A DNA stretch of 64,000 bases from Arachis hypogaea (Eukaryota > Streptophyta > Magnoliopsida > Fabales > Fabaceae), in the NCBI RefSeq assembly GCF_003086295.3, contig NC_092044.1:253001-317000 (forward strand). The letters run 5' to 3'. Position 1 is the first letter of the stretch. Every line of letters starts with the position of its first letter. Under the pieces are notes generated by a model. That model was not told the DNA's origin, searched no databases, and was given only the letters and a program-made list of their open reading frames with translations. The translations under genes and the position numbers were made by a program. Below are positions 1 through 11,802 of the stretch, one piece after another.

Positions 1-479
1 GACCGAAGTTTTTACTGAAATTGGAGCTAGATATGTTATTTTTGGACGTGAAAGACAATAATAAACAAATCGAAAGGTCGTATTTAAAAATTGTAAATTA
101 AATTTTTAGATTTGAATTTTAAATTTTTTTTTTTTACAAAATCTATTCACTGATTTGTTTTTTCTTTAAATAAAAGAATTTATCCTACATAAATTGAAGG
201 CTCAGTTTTATTTTTTTCTAAATTTGAATTTACTTCCTCACAAATCAAATGCTCAATTTTTTTATGCCAACTAATTTGAGCTTCTGATTTATAATTTGAA
301 ATTAAAAAAATATATCAATATTAATAAAAAATACACTACTAATTTATAACTGAGCACAATACATGCTCATTCTCTATTACTAAAAAAATGAATTCCCATT
401 GTCCATTTGTTCCTTCTTTTGCTTAAGGTTGCTATTTTTATTATTTGCCTTGTTTTGTTCATAGGAGGCCCCAAAACTT
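1..479. other. AT-rich intergenic DNA, no gene seen
   Basis: Runs of A and T with stop codons in all frames. I recognise no coding, RNA or transposon signal. Confidence 0.6.
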
Positions 480-517
480 TTCTTTTAATTTCATATAATT
501 AATGAGTCAATATTTGG

Positions 518-575
<58 letters not shown>

Positions 576-1110
576 GTATAATTAGAACGTAGATATGGTT
601 TATTTTAACAATGTGGAAATAATTTTGCACTTTGCGGATGTAGTTAAAAATGACAGTAGAAATTATTAGGTTAAAAATGATATAAAAACTAAGATGCATT
701 AATTAACTTGATGTGAAATTGATAGTTGTCGTTAAATAATTTAATTAAATTGTCATCTAATAACTTTTAACGGTTAATTTTATATAAAATTAACTGTACT
801 AAATTTTTACCTAAAAATATTATAAATATGTGTTACAGATATTTTTTAGAGATAAATAGGAGGACAATTATATTAGTCATTATTTATCTTGCTCTGAACT
901 ATGATAGATTACACACGTGGTTATTGGTAATGACCATTATTATTAGAATATAATAATTATAATGACAATTTAGGACAATATATACGACATTACTGCATCA
1001 TTTTTCCTAGAGCATGATATTATGAATTTATGATTGTTATTATGAAAATTATATTGGTCCATCTTTCATTCTTTCTATCTTATCTGCATCGTTCCTTTTA
1101 GATTTTCCAA
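480..1110. repeat. Dispersed repeat, copy 1, with a (TA)n microsatellite
   Basis: From the phrase aatgagtcaatatt through to tctatcttatctgcatcg this segment matches 49785-50345 nearly base for base, apart from small indels. Copy 1 carries a pure TA run (about 520-569) where copy 2 has only a short 'acatatag', so the microsatellite expanded here after duplication. Copy 2 lies inside a broken aspartic-protease gene; no protease coding is visible here. The repeat class is unknown. Confidence 0.65.
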
Positions 1111-2314
1111 AAATAAAAAGAAAGAAAGAAAGAAAAGAAACCGAATACTTTTGAAATACAATAATATAGTCATACCTAACGCAATAATGGAGTTTTCGAA
1201 TTTCTTTAACATAATCGATGTATGTATATTATTGTCTCATACTTTAATTTATAACGGAGAATAGTGGATCTAGATTGAGATCTACATTTTTATTTTAGAT
1301 ACAAGTTTGAGATCTACTGTATTTTATATAATTCTATGGATAGTAACAAACAACATGTGTAGTTGCTATTTAGTTTTAGCGAAAAAAATCAAAATTATAT
1401 AAAATAATATTTGAAAAAAAGAAGAGGTTGTAACCAATCAGTGAAGACAAGGATTTGGTCATGCCGTGGACTGCGGGTGAAGTGTCATATGCCGCTCATT
1501 TCATTAATTAATCAACTAATTAGTAAACATTAAACAAAGATTAACAAACATGATGTTAGGGTTAGTGTATGTATATATACTCCCAAAAATTAATGAAGGT
1601 TTGGTAGGGCAGGTACTCAGATTAGGACTTGCTACCTGAATCCTTCAACTGTGATTACTTTTATTATTATTTTTATGACGTGTGCTTTAAGAAAACCTAT
1701 TCATATTCCCAATGCCACTCATTTCTCATTCATTACCTCCTTTTTTTTCTTCATTAGAAAATAATTCATGCTGATTAAGATTGCCAAGTTTCATGATCCG
1801 GTCAACTATATGTATAAAACAAGGAATTAAGTGCCGATACATAGTTTTCATGAAAACACTACTATAAAAGGAGTATTATATATCTTACCAAAATATGCAA
1901 TTTTTGTGTCATCTTAATGTTATGATTCTATATTTATATATATAAGATAAGATATATACTTTATCGTCACTTAGACTAAATGTTGAGTGAAAGTTCGATT
2001 CTCTTTTAAAATGCGGATAAACTTTAAAGTTATGAATTAGTTATCATACTTGCAATTTTCAGAATTTTAAAACATATATGGATGCATGCTCTGTTGGATA
2101 TTCTGACGTGGAAAATATATATAACATATATATTAACCTGATGGAGTAAAGATAAAGCAGCTGAAGTTATGTATCTGGTAGTGTAATCGATCTATGTCCC
2201 TATTTGTGGCTTACTCTACAAGAAAAAATGTAGTGCATGTATGAAAAAGTATGCATTTTAATCCAAAAGCTGTTAGGACCAAACTCAGAAGTAGCTTTTT
2301 AACTTTATCAAAAA
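1111..2314. other. Intergenic DNA, no gene seen
   Basis: AT-rich, with a short GAAA-type purine run near 1118-1140. No open frame with recognisable protein, no RNA gene and no clear transposon ends were seen. Confidence 0.55.
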
Positions 2315-2522
2315 GACAAAATAATTAACCAATTTGAGGTGGTTGAGTAGTTAGCTCACTCGTCCATTTAAGCAAGTGTTAGATATTTGAATTCCGCCGT
2401 GTGCATGCAACAACTCATTGGTCAGTAAGAGACCTTTAAATGAACCAGACTTGCGACTATTGGTTTTTGGTGGCTTGTCAGATTAGGGGATACTATGGGA
2501 AAAAAAAAAGGACAAAATAATT
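2315..2522 (+). mobile_element. tRNA-derived SINE with 12-bp target-site duplication
   Basis: The body (about 2327-2510) starts with a box-A-like GGTTGAGTAGTTAGCTCACTCG-type region (2341-2362) and a degenerate box B with TTTGAATTCC (2387-2396), the internal pol III promoter of a tRNA-related SINE. It ends in a run of A. The 12-mer GACAAAATAATT occurs at 2315-2326 and again at 2511-2522, directly flanking the element, as expected for LINE-assisted insertion. The layout resembles a SINE family common in legumes (from memory). Confidence 0.8.
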
Positions 2523-2688
2523 TATTATATGTTGTTTTATTGTTTTTATTATATCTAAATTTACCATACAAACTTATGATGTTTTCTTAATCAAAATAAG
2601 CACCTTTGTTTTTGGTACTTTTTTTGGTGACCGAAGGGGCCCTAAGGCCTTTTTGGTATTAACTCATTTTTTGGATCTGAATTAATTA

Positions 2689-2788
2689 GGCCCAAATAAG
2701 ATACATAGAGGCCCAATAACGATGTGTGATGCAGAATGAATAATCGGCCCAATAAAGCTTCCACTTTAAGAGACCCAATGAGGCCCAA
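2689..2788 (+). promoter_or_regulatory. Cluster of four GGCCCAA (site II-like) boxes upstream of COPB
   Basis: GGCCCAA occurs at 2689-2695, 2710-2716, 2746-2752 and 2782-2788, all in one orientation, 284-383 bp before the COPB start codon. GGCCCA/TGGGCC 'site II' boxes are bound by TCP factors and are typical of plant housekeeping and growth-linked promoters. A CT-rich leader (about 2879-2926) follows and probably lies in the 5' UTR. Confidence 0.65.
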
Positions 2789-3071
2789 AATGGAACACTA
2801 TGGGTACCCGAATGGCGTGTTTTTTGTTTCCTCTTTAGCTCACAGTTCCAAGCTCAAATCACACACTCAGATCTGCATCTGCTCCTCTTTCTCTTCTCTT
2901 GTCTCTCTTCTCTCTCTCTCTCTGATCCAAAATTCCATTTCCATTGTATCAGAATTGCAGCGTAGTAGTAATAGGAGTAGCACCACCGACCAGCATTGCT
3001 AACTTCCTCTGAATCTCAGATCTGAAAATCTGAGAGATCCGAATTGCGATCCCAAAGAGAGAAATCGAGAA

Positions 3072-6000
3072 ATGGAGAAGTCATGCAGCTTATTGGTGCA
3101 CTTCGACAAGGGAACGCCGGCGCTGGCCAACGAGATTAAGGAGGCTCTCGAAGGAAACGACGCCGGTGCCAAGATCGAGGCTCTCAAGAAAGCCATCATG
3201 CTCCTCCTCAACGGTGAAACCATTCCACAGCTCTTCATCACAATCATTCGCTACGTGCTTCCCTCCGAGGATCACACAGTTCAGAAGCTTCTATTGCTCT
3301 ACCTCGAGATCATTGACAAGACCGATTCGCGCGGCAAGGTGCTCCCTGAGATGATCCTCATCTGCCAGAACCTCCGCAACAACCTTCAGCACCCTAACGA
3401 GTACATTCGTGGTGTTACGCTCCGATTCCTCTGCCGTCTCAACGAATCCGAGATAATTGAGCCATTGATCCCTTCGATCTTGTCCAATCTCGAGCACCGC
3501 CACCCTTTCGTTCGCCGCAATGCGGTTCTTGCTGTTATGTCCGTGTATAAGCTTCCTCAGGGGGAGCAGTTACTCGATTCGGCGCCGGAGATCGTGGAGA
3601 AGTTCCTCTCGTCGGAGCAGGATCCTTCTAGTAAGCGAAATGCTTTCCTTATGCTGTTTTCTTGTGCCCAGGATCGCGCAATTAATTACTTGTTTACCAA
3701 CATCGATAGGATTAATGACTGGGGGGAACAGTTACAGATGATAGTTTTGGAGTTGATTAGGAAGGTTTGTAGGACTAACAAGGGGGAGAAGGGGAAGTAC
3801 ATCAAGATTATTATATCTCTGTTGACTGCGCCTTCAACGGCTGTTATTTATGAGTGTGCTAGTACCCTTGTGTCACTCTCGTCTGCGCCCACTGCCATCA
3901 GGGCCGCAGCGAGCACTTATTGTCAGTTGTTGCTCTCCCAGAGCGATAACAATGTGAAGCTTATTGTCTTGGATAGGCTCAACGAGCTCAAGAGTTCTAA
4001 TAGGGAGATCATGGTGGAGATGGTCATGGATGTCCTCAGGGCACTTTCGAGCCCCAATCTTGACATCAGGAGGAAGACTATTGATATTGCTTTGGAGCTG
4101 ATTACTCCTAGGAACATTGATGAGGTTGTTCTGATGCTTAAGAAGGAGGTCGTGAAGACTCAAAATGGGGAGCAAGAGAAGAATGGTGAGTATAGGCAGA
4201 TGCTTGTACAGGCTATCCATTCCTGTGCTGTTAAGTTCCCAGAGGTGGCAAGCACTGTTGTGCACCTGTTGATGGACTTCTTGGGGGATACCAATGTGGC
4301 TTCCGCCATGGATGTGGTAATATTTGTGCGCGAGATCATCGAGACCAACCCAAAGTTGCGCATTTCTATAATCACCAGGCTTTTAGATACATTTTACCAG
4401 ATCCGTGCTGCTAGGGTGTGCTCGTGTGCGCTGTGGATAATTGGTGAGTATTGCTTGTCACTCTCAGAGGTTGAGAGTGGGATTGCTACCATCAAGCAGT
4501 GTCTTGGTGATCTCCCGTTTTACACAGTTTCAGAGGAAGGAGAGGGTGGCCAGGACGCATCAAGAACCACTCAGCAGGTAAACTCAACGACTGTTTCATC
4601 TAGGAGGCCTGCAATTCTTGCTGACGGGACTTATGCCACGCAAAGTGCTGCTCTTGAAACTGCCATGTCACCACCTACCCTTGTTCAGGGTCCACTTTCT
4701 TCTGTTGGCAACTTGAGATCACTGATCCTTTCAGGTGATTTCTTCCTTGGTGCTGTAGTTGCTTGTACACTCACAAAACTTGTGTTGAGGTTGGAAGAGG
4801 TTCAGACTTCAAAAGTCGAAGTTAACAAAGCAACTTCACAGGCATTGTTGATCATGGTCTCGATGCTCCAGCTGGGTCAATCTTCAGTTCTCCCACATCC
4901 AATTGATAATGATTCTCATGACAGGATTGTCCTTTGCATTAGATTGCTGTGCAATACAGGTGATGAGATAAGGAAGATATGGCTGCAATCTTGCAGACAG
5001 AGCTTTGTGAAGATGCTTGCAGATAAGCAGCGCCGTGAGACTGAGGAAATTAAAGCAAAGGCTCAAATATCCAATGCACAACCTGATGATCTTATTGATT
5101 TTTACCATTTGAAGAGCAGGAAGGTACAATGGCAGTATTCATTTAGTCTCTTTGTGAGATGTTTATGTATACATAACTAGATTACTATTTGGTTATATTC
5201 CTGTAGATTTTCTATTTGCATGTTTTTAACCATTACTAATGATTGATGTTTGATGAATTTGTCTTTTGAACTGATATCAAACTGTTTTATGTTATGCATT
5301 GCTAGAATTCTTTAGTCACTATTCAATTGATTATGTAACAGCTTTGTTGTGTTCACCATACACTTTCTGTTCCATTATCTCATCAAATATTTGTTGTGTA
5401 TCTCTTGTTCTACATTTTTCAGGGCATGAGTCAACTTGAACTGGAAGATGAGGTGCAAGATGATCTCAAACGTGCTACTGGAGAGTTTACAAAGGATGCA
5501 GATGATGCTAATAAGCTCAATCGTATTCTCCAGCTCACTGGATTTAGTGATCCTGTTTATGCTGAAGCGTATGTAACAGTGCATCACTATGATATTGTCC
5601 TTGATGTTACCGTCATCAACCGAACCAAGGAGACTCTTCAGAATTTGTGTTTGGAGTTAGCAACCATGGGTGATCTCAAACTTGTTGAGCGTCTACAAAA
5701 CTATACCCTGGCTCCAGAATCAAGCAAACAGATTAAGGCAAATATTAAGGTTTCTTCAACTGAAACAGGAGTTATATTTGGTAACATAGTCTACGAGACA
5801 TCATCAAATGTTCTAGAGAGAACTGTTATTGTTCTAAATGATATCCATATTGATATCATGGACTACATCTCTCCTGCATCTTGTGCTGATGTGGCCTTCA
5901 GAACTATGTGGGCTGAATTTGAATGGGAAAACAAGGTATATCTCTCTCATCTTTCTCTCATTTGGTATTACACTATTACTTTGTATAAAAAAGAATTACC

Positions 6001-7741
6001 TTTACCCACAACATTAACAACCACTAAAACTATCATTGCGGGAAAAAGCTAGATACTTTAGAGTGAGTGATGGTCTGTGCTTTTAATATGTCCTTGCTGT
6101 TTTATTATGTACTCTCAAAAGACAAAATTTGCAAATTTTTTTCTGGACATCATTCTGTCTATGATAATTACATTCATATGTCTATGTTTTGATGGTTTGG
6201 AAAAAGAAATTGCTATGTTGGCAGTGAGGTTAGTATTTAAATTCTTTTATACCGGTCATAATTAGTGACTCAGTTCTGTTATAGTTGTTTGAAGTTTGGT
6301 ATTACTGTTTTCTATGCTGGTTTATGGCTTGGTAAAAAATTGAGGTATTTCCTGATTGTGAGCCGAATATATTGTATTTTATTTGATTTAGGCACTATAT
6401 AGAAATCTTCTATTAGTTTGTTAGTTTTATATAACAGTTTTAACCTATGATGTCTACTGTTTGAGTTATCATCTCTGTTGAGTAGGTACATGTATGAGTA
6501 ACGTGTCCCTATTAAGAGATATATTAGTTTCTATACTTAATTATGAATCATGTATAATATACCATTATGATGCAAACAAATTTGCTCTGATGTTATTATA
6601 CCAAAAGTAATATTATAAAAAGTTATATCTGAAATGAACATAACATTACAAGAAAGTACTAAATAACCAAAATAGCTAAAAGAAGACAATAATACACATT
6701 AGCAAACTGCTCAGTTGTATTCTTTTAATCTGATTTTTTCTGTAAATAAATTTCTTTTACTGATTCTGTCCAAAAATGTAAAGTCTGTTGAGTTGCTGAC
6801 TTTAGTGCAAGTACCAAACTAGTGGAGATGGAGAATATGAGAATAAGGAGAGAATTCACCTGCATAGGCTAGTACTAGCTATGTCTATGCAGGGCACTGG
6901 TTGAGACATACCCAAGAAAAAAGAACCAGAAGAAAAACACATAGGGACACACTGATGTAATACATGTTCCTCTTGTTGATAGGGATATGGGAATTCAGAG
7001 CAATGCATTTCCAGACTACCTGAAATATGCTTTCTGATTCTAGTTTATCTTGATGAATTCTTGTTTCTTAGGTTGCTGTAAATACAGTAATACAAGATGA
7101 GAGGGATTTCCTGAACCACATTATCAAGTCAACAAATATGAAGTGCCTGACACCACCGTAAGTTCTTTTCCTGGTGTCTTATTGTCAACTCTATCTTTTA
7201 CACGAAGGAATATTTTAACACACCTAAGCATTCAAACACTGCTCGACATGTTCTTGAGTTAAAGGCAATTGTGGCAATCGGTTGTCCAACCAAATGCCTG
7301 AATAACCAATATCTGGAATTTTTTAACCCCCAAATGCTTTTAAGAAATCTATGTTCTCCTGATTGGTTTCTTATTTGCCAATCCATATCATACGGAAAAC
7401 ATTGATTTGTCACATATATGATCAGCTCACTGATGCATGGGCAATGTTATATATCTTTTGATTATTTGATGACCCATGCCTTGCCATTAACTGATCTTCC
7501 TTTATGCTGGTTTTGATCTACTGTTGCTTTGTTTAGATCTGCATTGGAAGGGGATTGTGGTTTCCTGGCAGCAAACCTCTATGCTAAGAGTGTTTTTGGG
7601 GAAGATGCTTTGGTGAATGTGAGCATCGAGAAGCAATCAGACGGTAAATTGAGTGGATATATCAGAATAAGAAGTAAAACTCAGGGAATTGCACTAAGTC
7701 TTGGGGATAAGATAACTTTGAAACAGAAGGGAGCAGCTTGA
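3072..7741 (+). CDS. COPB: Coatomer subunit beta (beta-COP)
   Basis: Beta subunit of the COPI coat, which buds retrograde Golgi-to-ER and intra-Golgi vesicles in the cytosol. Four coding exons join in frame with GT..AG ends: 3072-5123, 5423-5935, 7072-7157 and 7537-7741. They give 951 aa, the usual length for plant beta-COP. Exon 1 (684 codons) holds the adaptin-N-like HEAT solenoid: [16 protein letters not shown] start, then [15 protein letters not shown] near residue 140. Residues of about 670-950 (exons 2-4) carry the beta-COP C-terminal and appendage regions, ending TLKQKGAA. Intron 3 is long (1136 bp). The start is the first ATG after a CT-rich leader and begins with the conserved family N-terminus. 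No breaks are seen; probably an active housekeeping gene. Confidence 0.95.
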
Positions 7742-9086
7742 TTTGTAGCAGATGCCGTTTCTTCTTCTCTTCCGCTTGTATGTCTAAAATGTCAACATAT
7801 GTAGCTTTTGGTGGCAGCTGACTCCAAGCTTGGTTTTACCTGGTTCAAATTCTCGTGGCTTTTGGTAGCAGCCGACTCGTTAGTATTAAATTTTTACCCT
7901 TTTGGAGTTCGAAATTTTTGTCTGTAATTCTTTCCTTGGATGTTATTACTTGAGAGAAATCTTTATTACCCATCTTTCATTTTTCAACATATGGGGGTGG
8001 ACATCATATATTTGATAATGAGAATCGATCAAATAACTATTTGTACTGGCTGGTTTTACATATTTGCTTTGCCTTTGGATATTGATATTGTAGTTATACT
8101 ATATTAATGATTAATGATTAGTGATTTCGTCCCCGAGTCGCATCTATTTTAAAGCTTTGTTATCATGCTAGCCTAGATATCTTTGGTTATTTAATCAAAC
8201 CATTACTCTGAAGTGGTTCTTTCTTTCTCTAGGTTCTATTGTCGGTGAATGTTGGTCTAGATGGAGCTCAATGCTTATCGCTTATCGTGGAACATGTTTA
8301 CAGTGGCTAATCCTTGTACTATTCGTCCTCTTTATGTTTTGTTTCATTTATTGAGAGCAAAGGGAAAGAAAATAGGATACATGAAAGCTAGCTGTTCATT
8401 AATTTGGGACTTGAGGTATGATTAAATCAAAAGGAACAAAAGTGGGAAGAAAGAGATACTTTTGTAGTTTAGAAACAACGAAAAAAATAAGATTGCAATT
8501 AATGGAGGAAGTTACAAATAAACAATAAAAGTACCTAAATGGACCCCATTAGTCAAATGAGTGGGTGTGAAATAAAAAGTTAAACTAACCAATTTTCTTC
8601 CCAAAATCACTTATTGTATTTTGTGATTTTTTATTTTCCTCGTATCCCTCCCAGAAGCACCCATTCTAACATAATAATTGTTTGCATGACATTTATTACT
8701 CGGTAAAGGATAATATCAATGCATTTGGTTGAGAAATTGTTGACGTAGTTGAAACAAGAGTTGCATGTTTTGGTCTTCAAACTCAACAAGAAAGAAAGTT
8801 AGTTGTGCTAATATTACCCGAATTCAAGAAAGTTCTACCGCCTGGTTGGTGAGGTTTCCAGGAATGTTTTAATTGCTTTGCAAGTGAAGTTTTGTTGCTT
8901 TTCACTTTCTTTGTTGAGTTTGGTGAAAGAAAGTGAATGGGGCAATTCAGAAGAAACCAACAAAGATCATCTTTTTCCAGAGACCAAACTTCATTTGCAA
9001 AACGTTAAATCATTAATGCAATCTAAATAGCCAAAGTTAGCAATCATTTTGAGATTAAAATACTTGATTGCCAACATCTTTTTGAG
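7742..9086. other. Spacer between COPB and EXO70
   Basis: Begins with the COPB 3' UTR, where a short phrase is repeated (GCTTTTGGTGGCAGCTGACTC at about 7805-7825, and a near copy at about 7857-7877). The remainder is AT-rich and should contain the EXO70 promoter. No other gene is seen. Confidence 0.55.
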
Positions 9087-11072
9087 ATGGAAGGAAAGCA
9101 GAACCTCGATGCTGCAAGAAAGTGCTTGCTAGCTAGCTTGGAAACATCAAGTGCTATTGGTTCTGCATTAGATGAGTCTGGATCAAGATTGGAGCTTCTT
9201 CGCCAGCGATGTCAATCCCTGCAAACTTCATTCAGACCAATCTCCATGCAGAAATGCTCGTTCATCGACGTTGGCAATGGTATAGATAGTGTTCTATGTT
9301 CTGCTGCTACTGTCCTCAAGGTGTTTGAATTTGTGCAGCATTTGGAGAATTCTCTATTGACAGACGCTGGTTCCGATCTATGCTCTTACGTCTCAGATGC
9401 CAAGAAGCTTGAAGAAGCCTTGAAGCTTCTCACTGATAATTGCACGTTAGCAATTGGCTGGTTGCAGGGTGTTCTTGACTTCTTACAAGACAAAGCGATC
9501 ACCAATGAGTTTTACCTCTTTCAGGTGAAGAAATCCTTGAGGATACTGCGAGAATTGCAAGCCGTGGAAGAGGGAGCTCGCGTCAATGGAGGTTTTCTCA
9601 GCGCAGCCTTAGACAATCTAGAGACCGAGTTCCAAAGACTTCTGATGGCAAACTCAATGCCCATTCCTTTGGTTTCGTTAGGATCACACGTCGCAACACA
9701 AGCTTTGCCAGGTTCTGTTATGGGGAAGTTGCAGGCCATCATTGAGAGGTTAAATGCAAACAGCAGGCTAGACAAGTGTAAATCTATATATGTTGAAGTT
9801 CGAGGGAGGAATGCTCAAAGAACTTTGAACACTTTAGACTTGAGCTACCTTGAGATTCCAACAGCTAAATTTGAGGATGTCAGGGAAATAGCGAGTTACA
9901 TAGACCAATGGGGCATTGATTTGGAGTTGGTTGTCAAGAACGTGCTTGATGCTGAGTACATGCTATCTTGCCGTGTCTTTGAGAAGATTGGTCGAGAAGC
10001 ATCAGCCGAGTGTTTTGCCAGGATCGCCATCAGATCAGGAATTCTTTCTTTCATTCTATTTGGAAGGAATGTTTCGGAGAGTAGAAACGATCCCTACAAG
10101 TTGTTGAACCTGCTGGACATATTCAGTGTGTTAGATGATCTTAGACTAAAATTCAACCAACTTTTTGGGGGGAAGGCCTGTGAAGAAATTAGAATCGCGA
10201 CAAAGGATCTTGTCAACAAAGTTGTTAATGGTGCCTGTGAGATATTCTGGCAACTTCCGGCGCAAGTGAAGCTGCAAAGGCCAAGTTCTCCTCCCCGAGA
10301 TGGCGGTGTCCCTAGGCTGGTAAGCTTTGTAACTGATTACTGCAATCAGCTGCTTAATGATACATATCTACCACATTTGAAAAAGGTCCTAGAAATTCAT
10401 CTTAGTTGGAGAAATGAAACATATGAAGAGGGTATTGTTTTCACACAAATATATGATACAATCAAGGAAGTTGCAGTTAATCTTGATTCTTGGTCAAAGG
10501 CCTATGAAGATATCACATTGTCCTACATTTTCATGATGAATAATCATTGCCATTTCTACAATTTGAGGGGTACCATGCTTGGGGATACGATGGGAGATAC
10601 TTGGTTAGGAGCACATGAACAATACAAGGACTATTATGCAGCACTTTATTTGAGGAATAGCTGGGGAAAGCTTCTATCAATTATTGTTCAAAAAGACTTA
10701 CTTTCATCCTCATTGAGTAGCCAAGATTTGGGAAAGAGATTGCATGCTTTCAATGTAGCTTTTGATGAGAGGTACAAGAAGGAATCTAGTTGGACAATTT
10801 GTGATGAGGCCTTGAGGAAAAACATATGCAAGCATTTGGTGGAATGTATTGTACCAATCTATAAGGCCTATGTGAAGAATTACAACTTGTCAATCGAGAA
10901 TGAAGGTATGGTTGCAAAGCATATCAAATATACAGCAGAGAGTTTGGAGAATAAGATTTGGTCTATGTTTCAGCCAAAGCTGAAGAAGAATGGGAGTGTC
11001 AAGCATGCAGATTGGACTAGTAAAATAAAACAAGTTAGCAAAAGTTTTCGCTTCACTCTAGCTGCTAAGTAG
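9087..11072 (+). CDS. EXO70 family exocyst subunit, EXO70A-like
   Basis: Exocyst subunit that tethers secretory vesicles to the plasma membrane. One uninterrupted exon of 661 aa, usual for EXO70. The N-terminal half is coiled-coil-like (LRQRCQSLQ, then GGFLSAALDNLETEFQRLL near 165-185). The C-terminal Exo70 domain (about 280-650) shows family-conserved stretches: LLDIFSVLDDLR, RLVSFVTDYCNQLL, NLDSWSKAYEDITLS, EQYKDYYAALYLRNSWGKL and FDERYKKES. Similarity to EXO70A1 as I remember it is strong, but A1 genes carry many introns and this one has none, so an A2/A3-type or retro-derived member is possible. The start is the first ATG of the open frame, preceded by AT-rich DNA. No breaks. Confidence 0.9.
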   Translation: MEGKQNLDAARKCLLASLETSSAIGSALDESGSRLELLRQRCQSLQTSFRPISMQKCSFIDVGNGIDSVLCSAATVLKVFEFVQHLENSLLTDAGSDLCSYVSDAKKLEEALKLLTDNCTLAIGWLQGVLDFLQDKAITNEFYLFQVKKSLRILRELQAVEEGARVNGGFLSAALDNLETEFQRLLMANSMPIPLVSLGSHVATQALPGSVMGKLQAIIERLNANSRLDKCKSIYVEVRGRNAQRTLNTLDLSYLEIPTAKFEDVREIASYIDQWGIDLELVVKNVLDAEYMLSCRVFEKIGREASAECFARIAIRSGILSFILFGRNVSESRNDPYKLLNLLDIFSVLDDLRLKFNQLFGGKACEEIRIATKDLVNKVVNGACEIFWQLPAQVKLQRPSSPPRDGGVPRLVSFVTDYCNQLLNDTYLPHLKKVLEIHLSWRNETYEEGIVFTQIYDTIKEVAVNLDSWSKAYEDITLSYIFMMNNHCHFYNLRGTMLGDTMGDTWLGAHEQYKDYYAALYLRNSWGKLLSIIVQKDLLSSSLSSQDLGKRLHAFNVAFDERYKKESSWTICDEALRKNICKHLVECIVPIYKAYVKNYNLSIENEGMVAKHIKYTAESLENKIWSMFQPKLKKNGSVKHADWTSKIKQVSKSFRFTLAAK

Positions 11073-11802
11073 TTAATGTATGTCATTTCCTTGTTATTTT
11101 GGCAAAAATCAAGGTAAATGATTGTACTCTAAATCTACATATTATGTTTGAAAATAAACAGGTAGAAGCATTTGAAAACAGAATGAAGTATAATTGTATA
11201 GTATAGTATGTATATCATAGTTGCAATAGTCAAGTTTTATTTAAATTTGTCTATATAATTTATTTGCCAAGTAGTAAATCTATACTAAAAATATAATAAT
11301 TTCATTGTTTTAATATATACATAAAGTTTAAAATATAGTTTTGGTTCTTTTTTGCATGTTAGGTCTTATAAATGCACACTCTTAATATCTTGCGTTCTAG
11401 TGCATTACTGATTGTAGTGTTATAACGACTATTTTACTTATAACCAAGTGAAATATGGAAACAAAAATTAAAAATTAGTATCATGTATATAATTTTCCTT
11501 TTAAGAAAAATCGTATTGTTATTTATTAATCCTCTTATGTTAGACTATTCTTATGCTCCTGATACATAATATATGCTACACGCACTGGATTATTTCTGAT
11601 CTTTCCACAAACCAAACCTCAAATACTGCTCCAATAGGCTTCATTAAACTCAAAACTACGTCAAACTTAGAATCAATCCATTAAGATCCCAACAAGAATC
11701 CTCACAAATCATGAATTAAATAAAAAGAATTACATAGCTTCACCGATGATTCGTATTTGTTGACAAACCAGTAAGTGGTTACACCAACTAGGCAACTACA
11801 AC
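11073..11802. other. Convergent 3' spacer
   Basis: AT-rich DNA between the ends of the EXO70 gene (plus) and the GluTR-binding-protein gene (minus). It should hold both 3' UTRs. No gene is seen. Confidence 0.55.

Noticed and set aside
499..699. Open frame of repeated Ile-Tyr
   Set aside because: It is a translation of the (TA)n microsatellite; the same holds for the frame at 53369-53551.
2736..3002. 88-aa frame upstream of COPB
   Set aside because: Lies over the promoter and CT-rich leader, with no family resemblance.
3072..5180. Beta-COP exon 1 read through to the stop at 5180
   Set aside because: The last 19 codons read into intron 1; the GTACAA donor after SRK and the in-frame exon 2 restore the conserved sequence.
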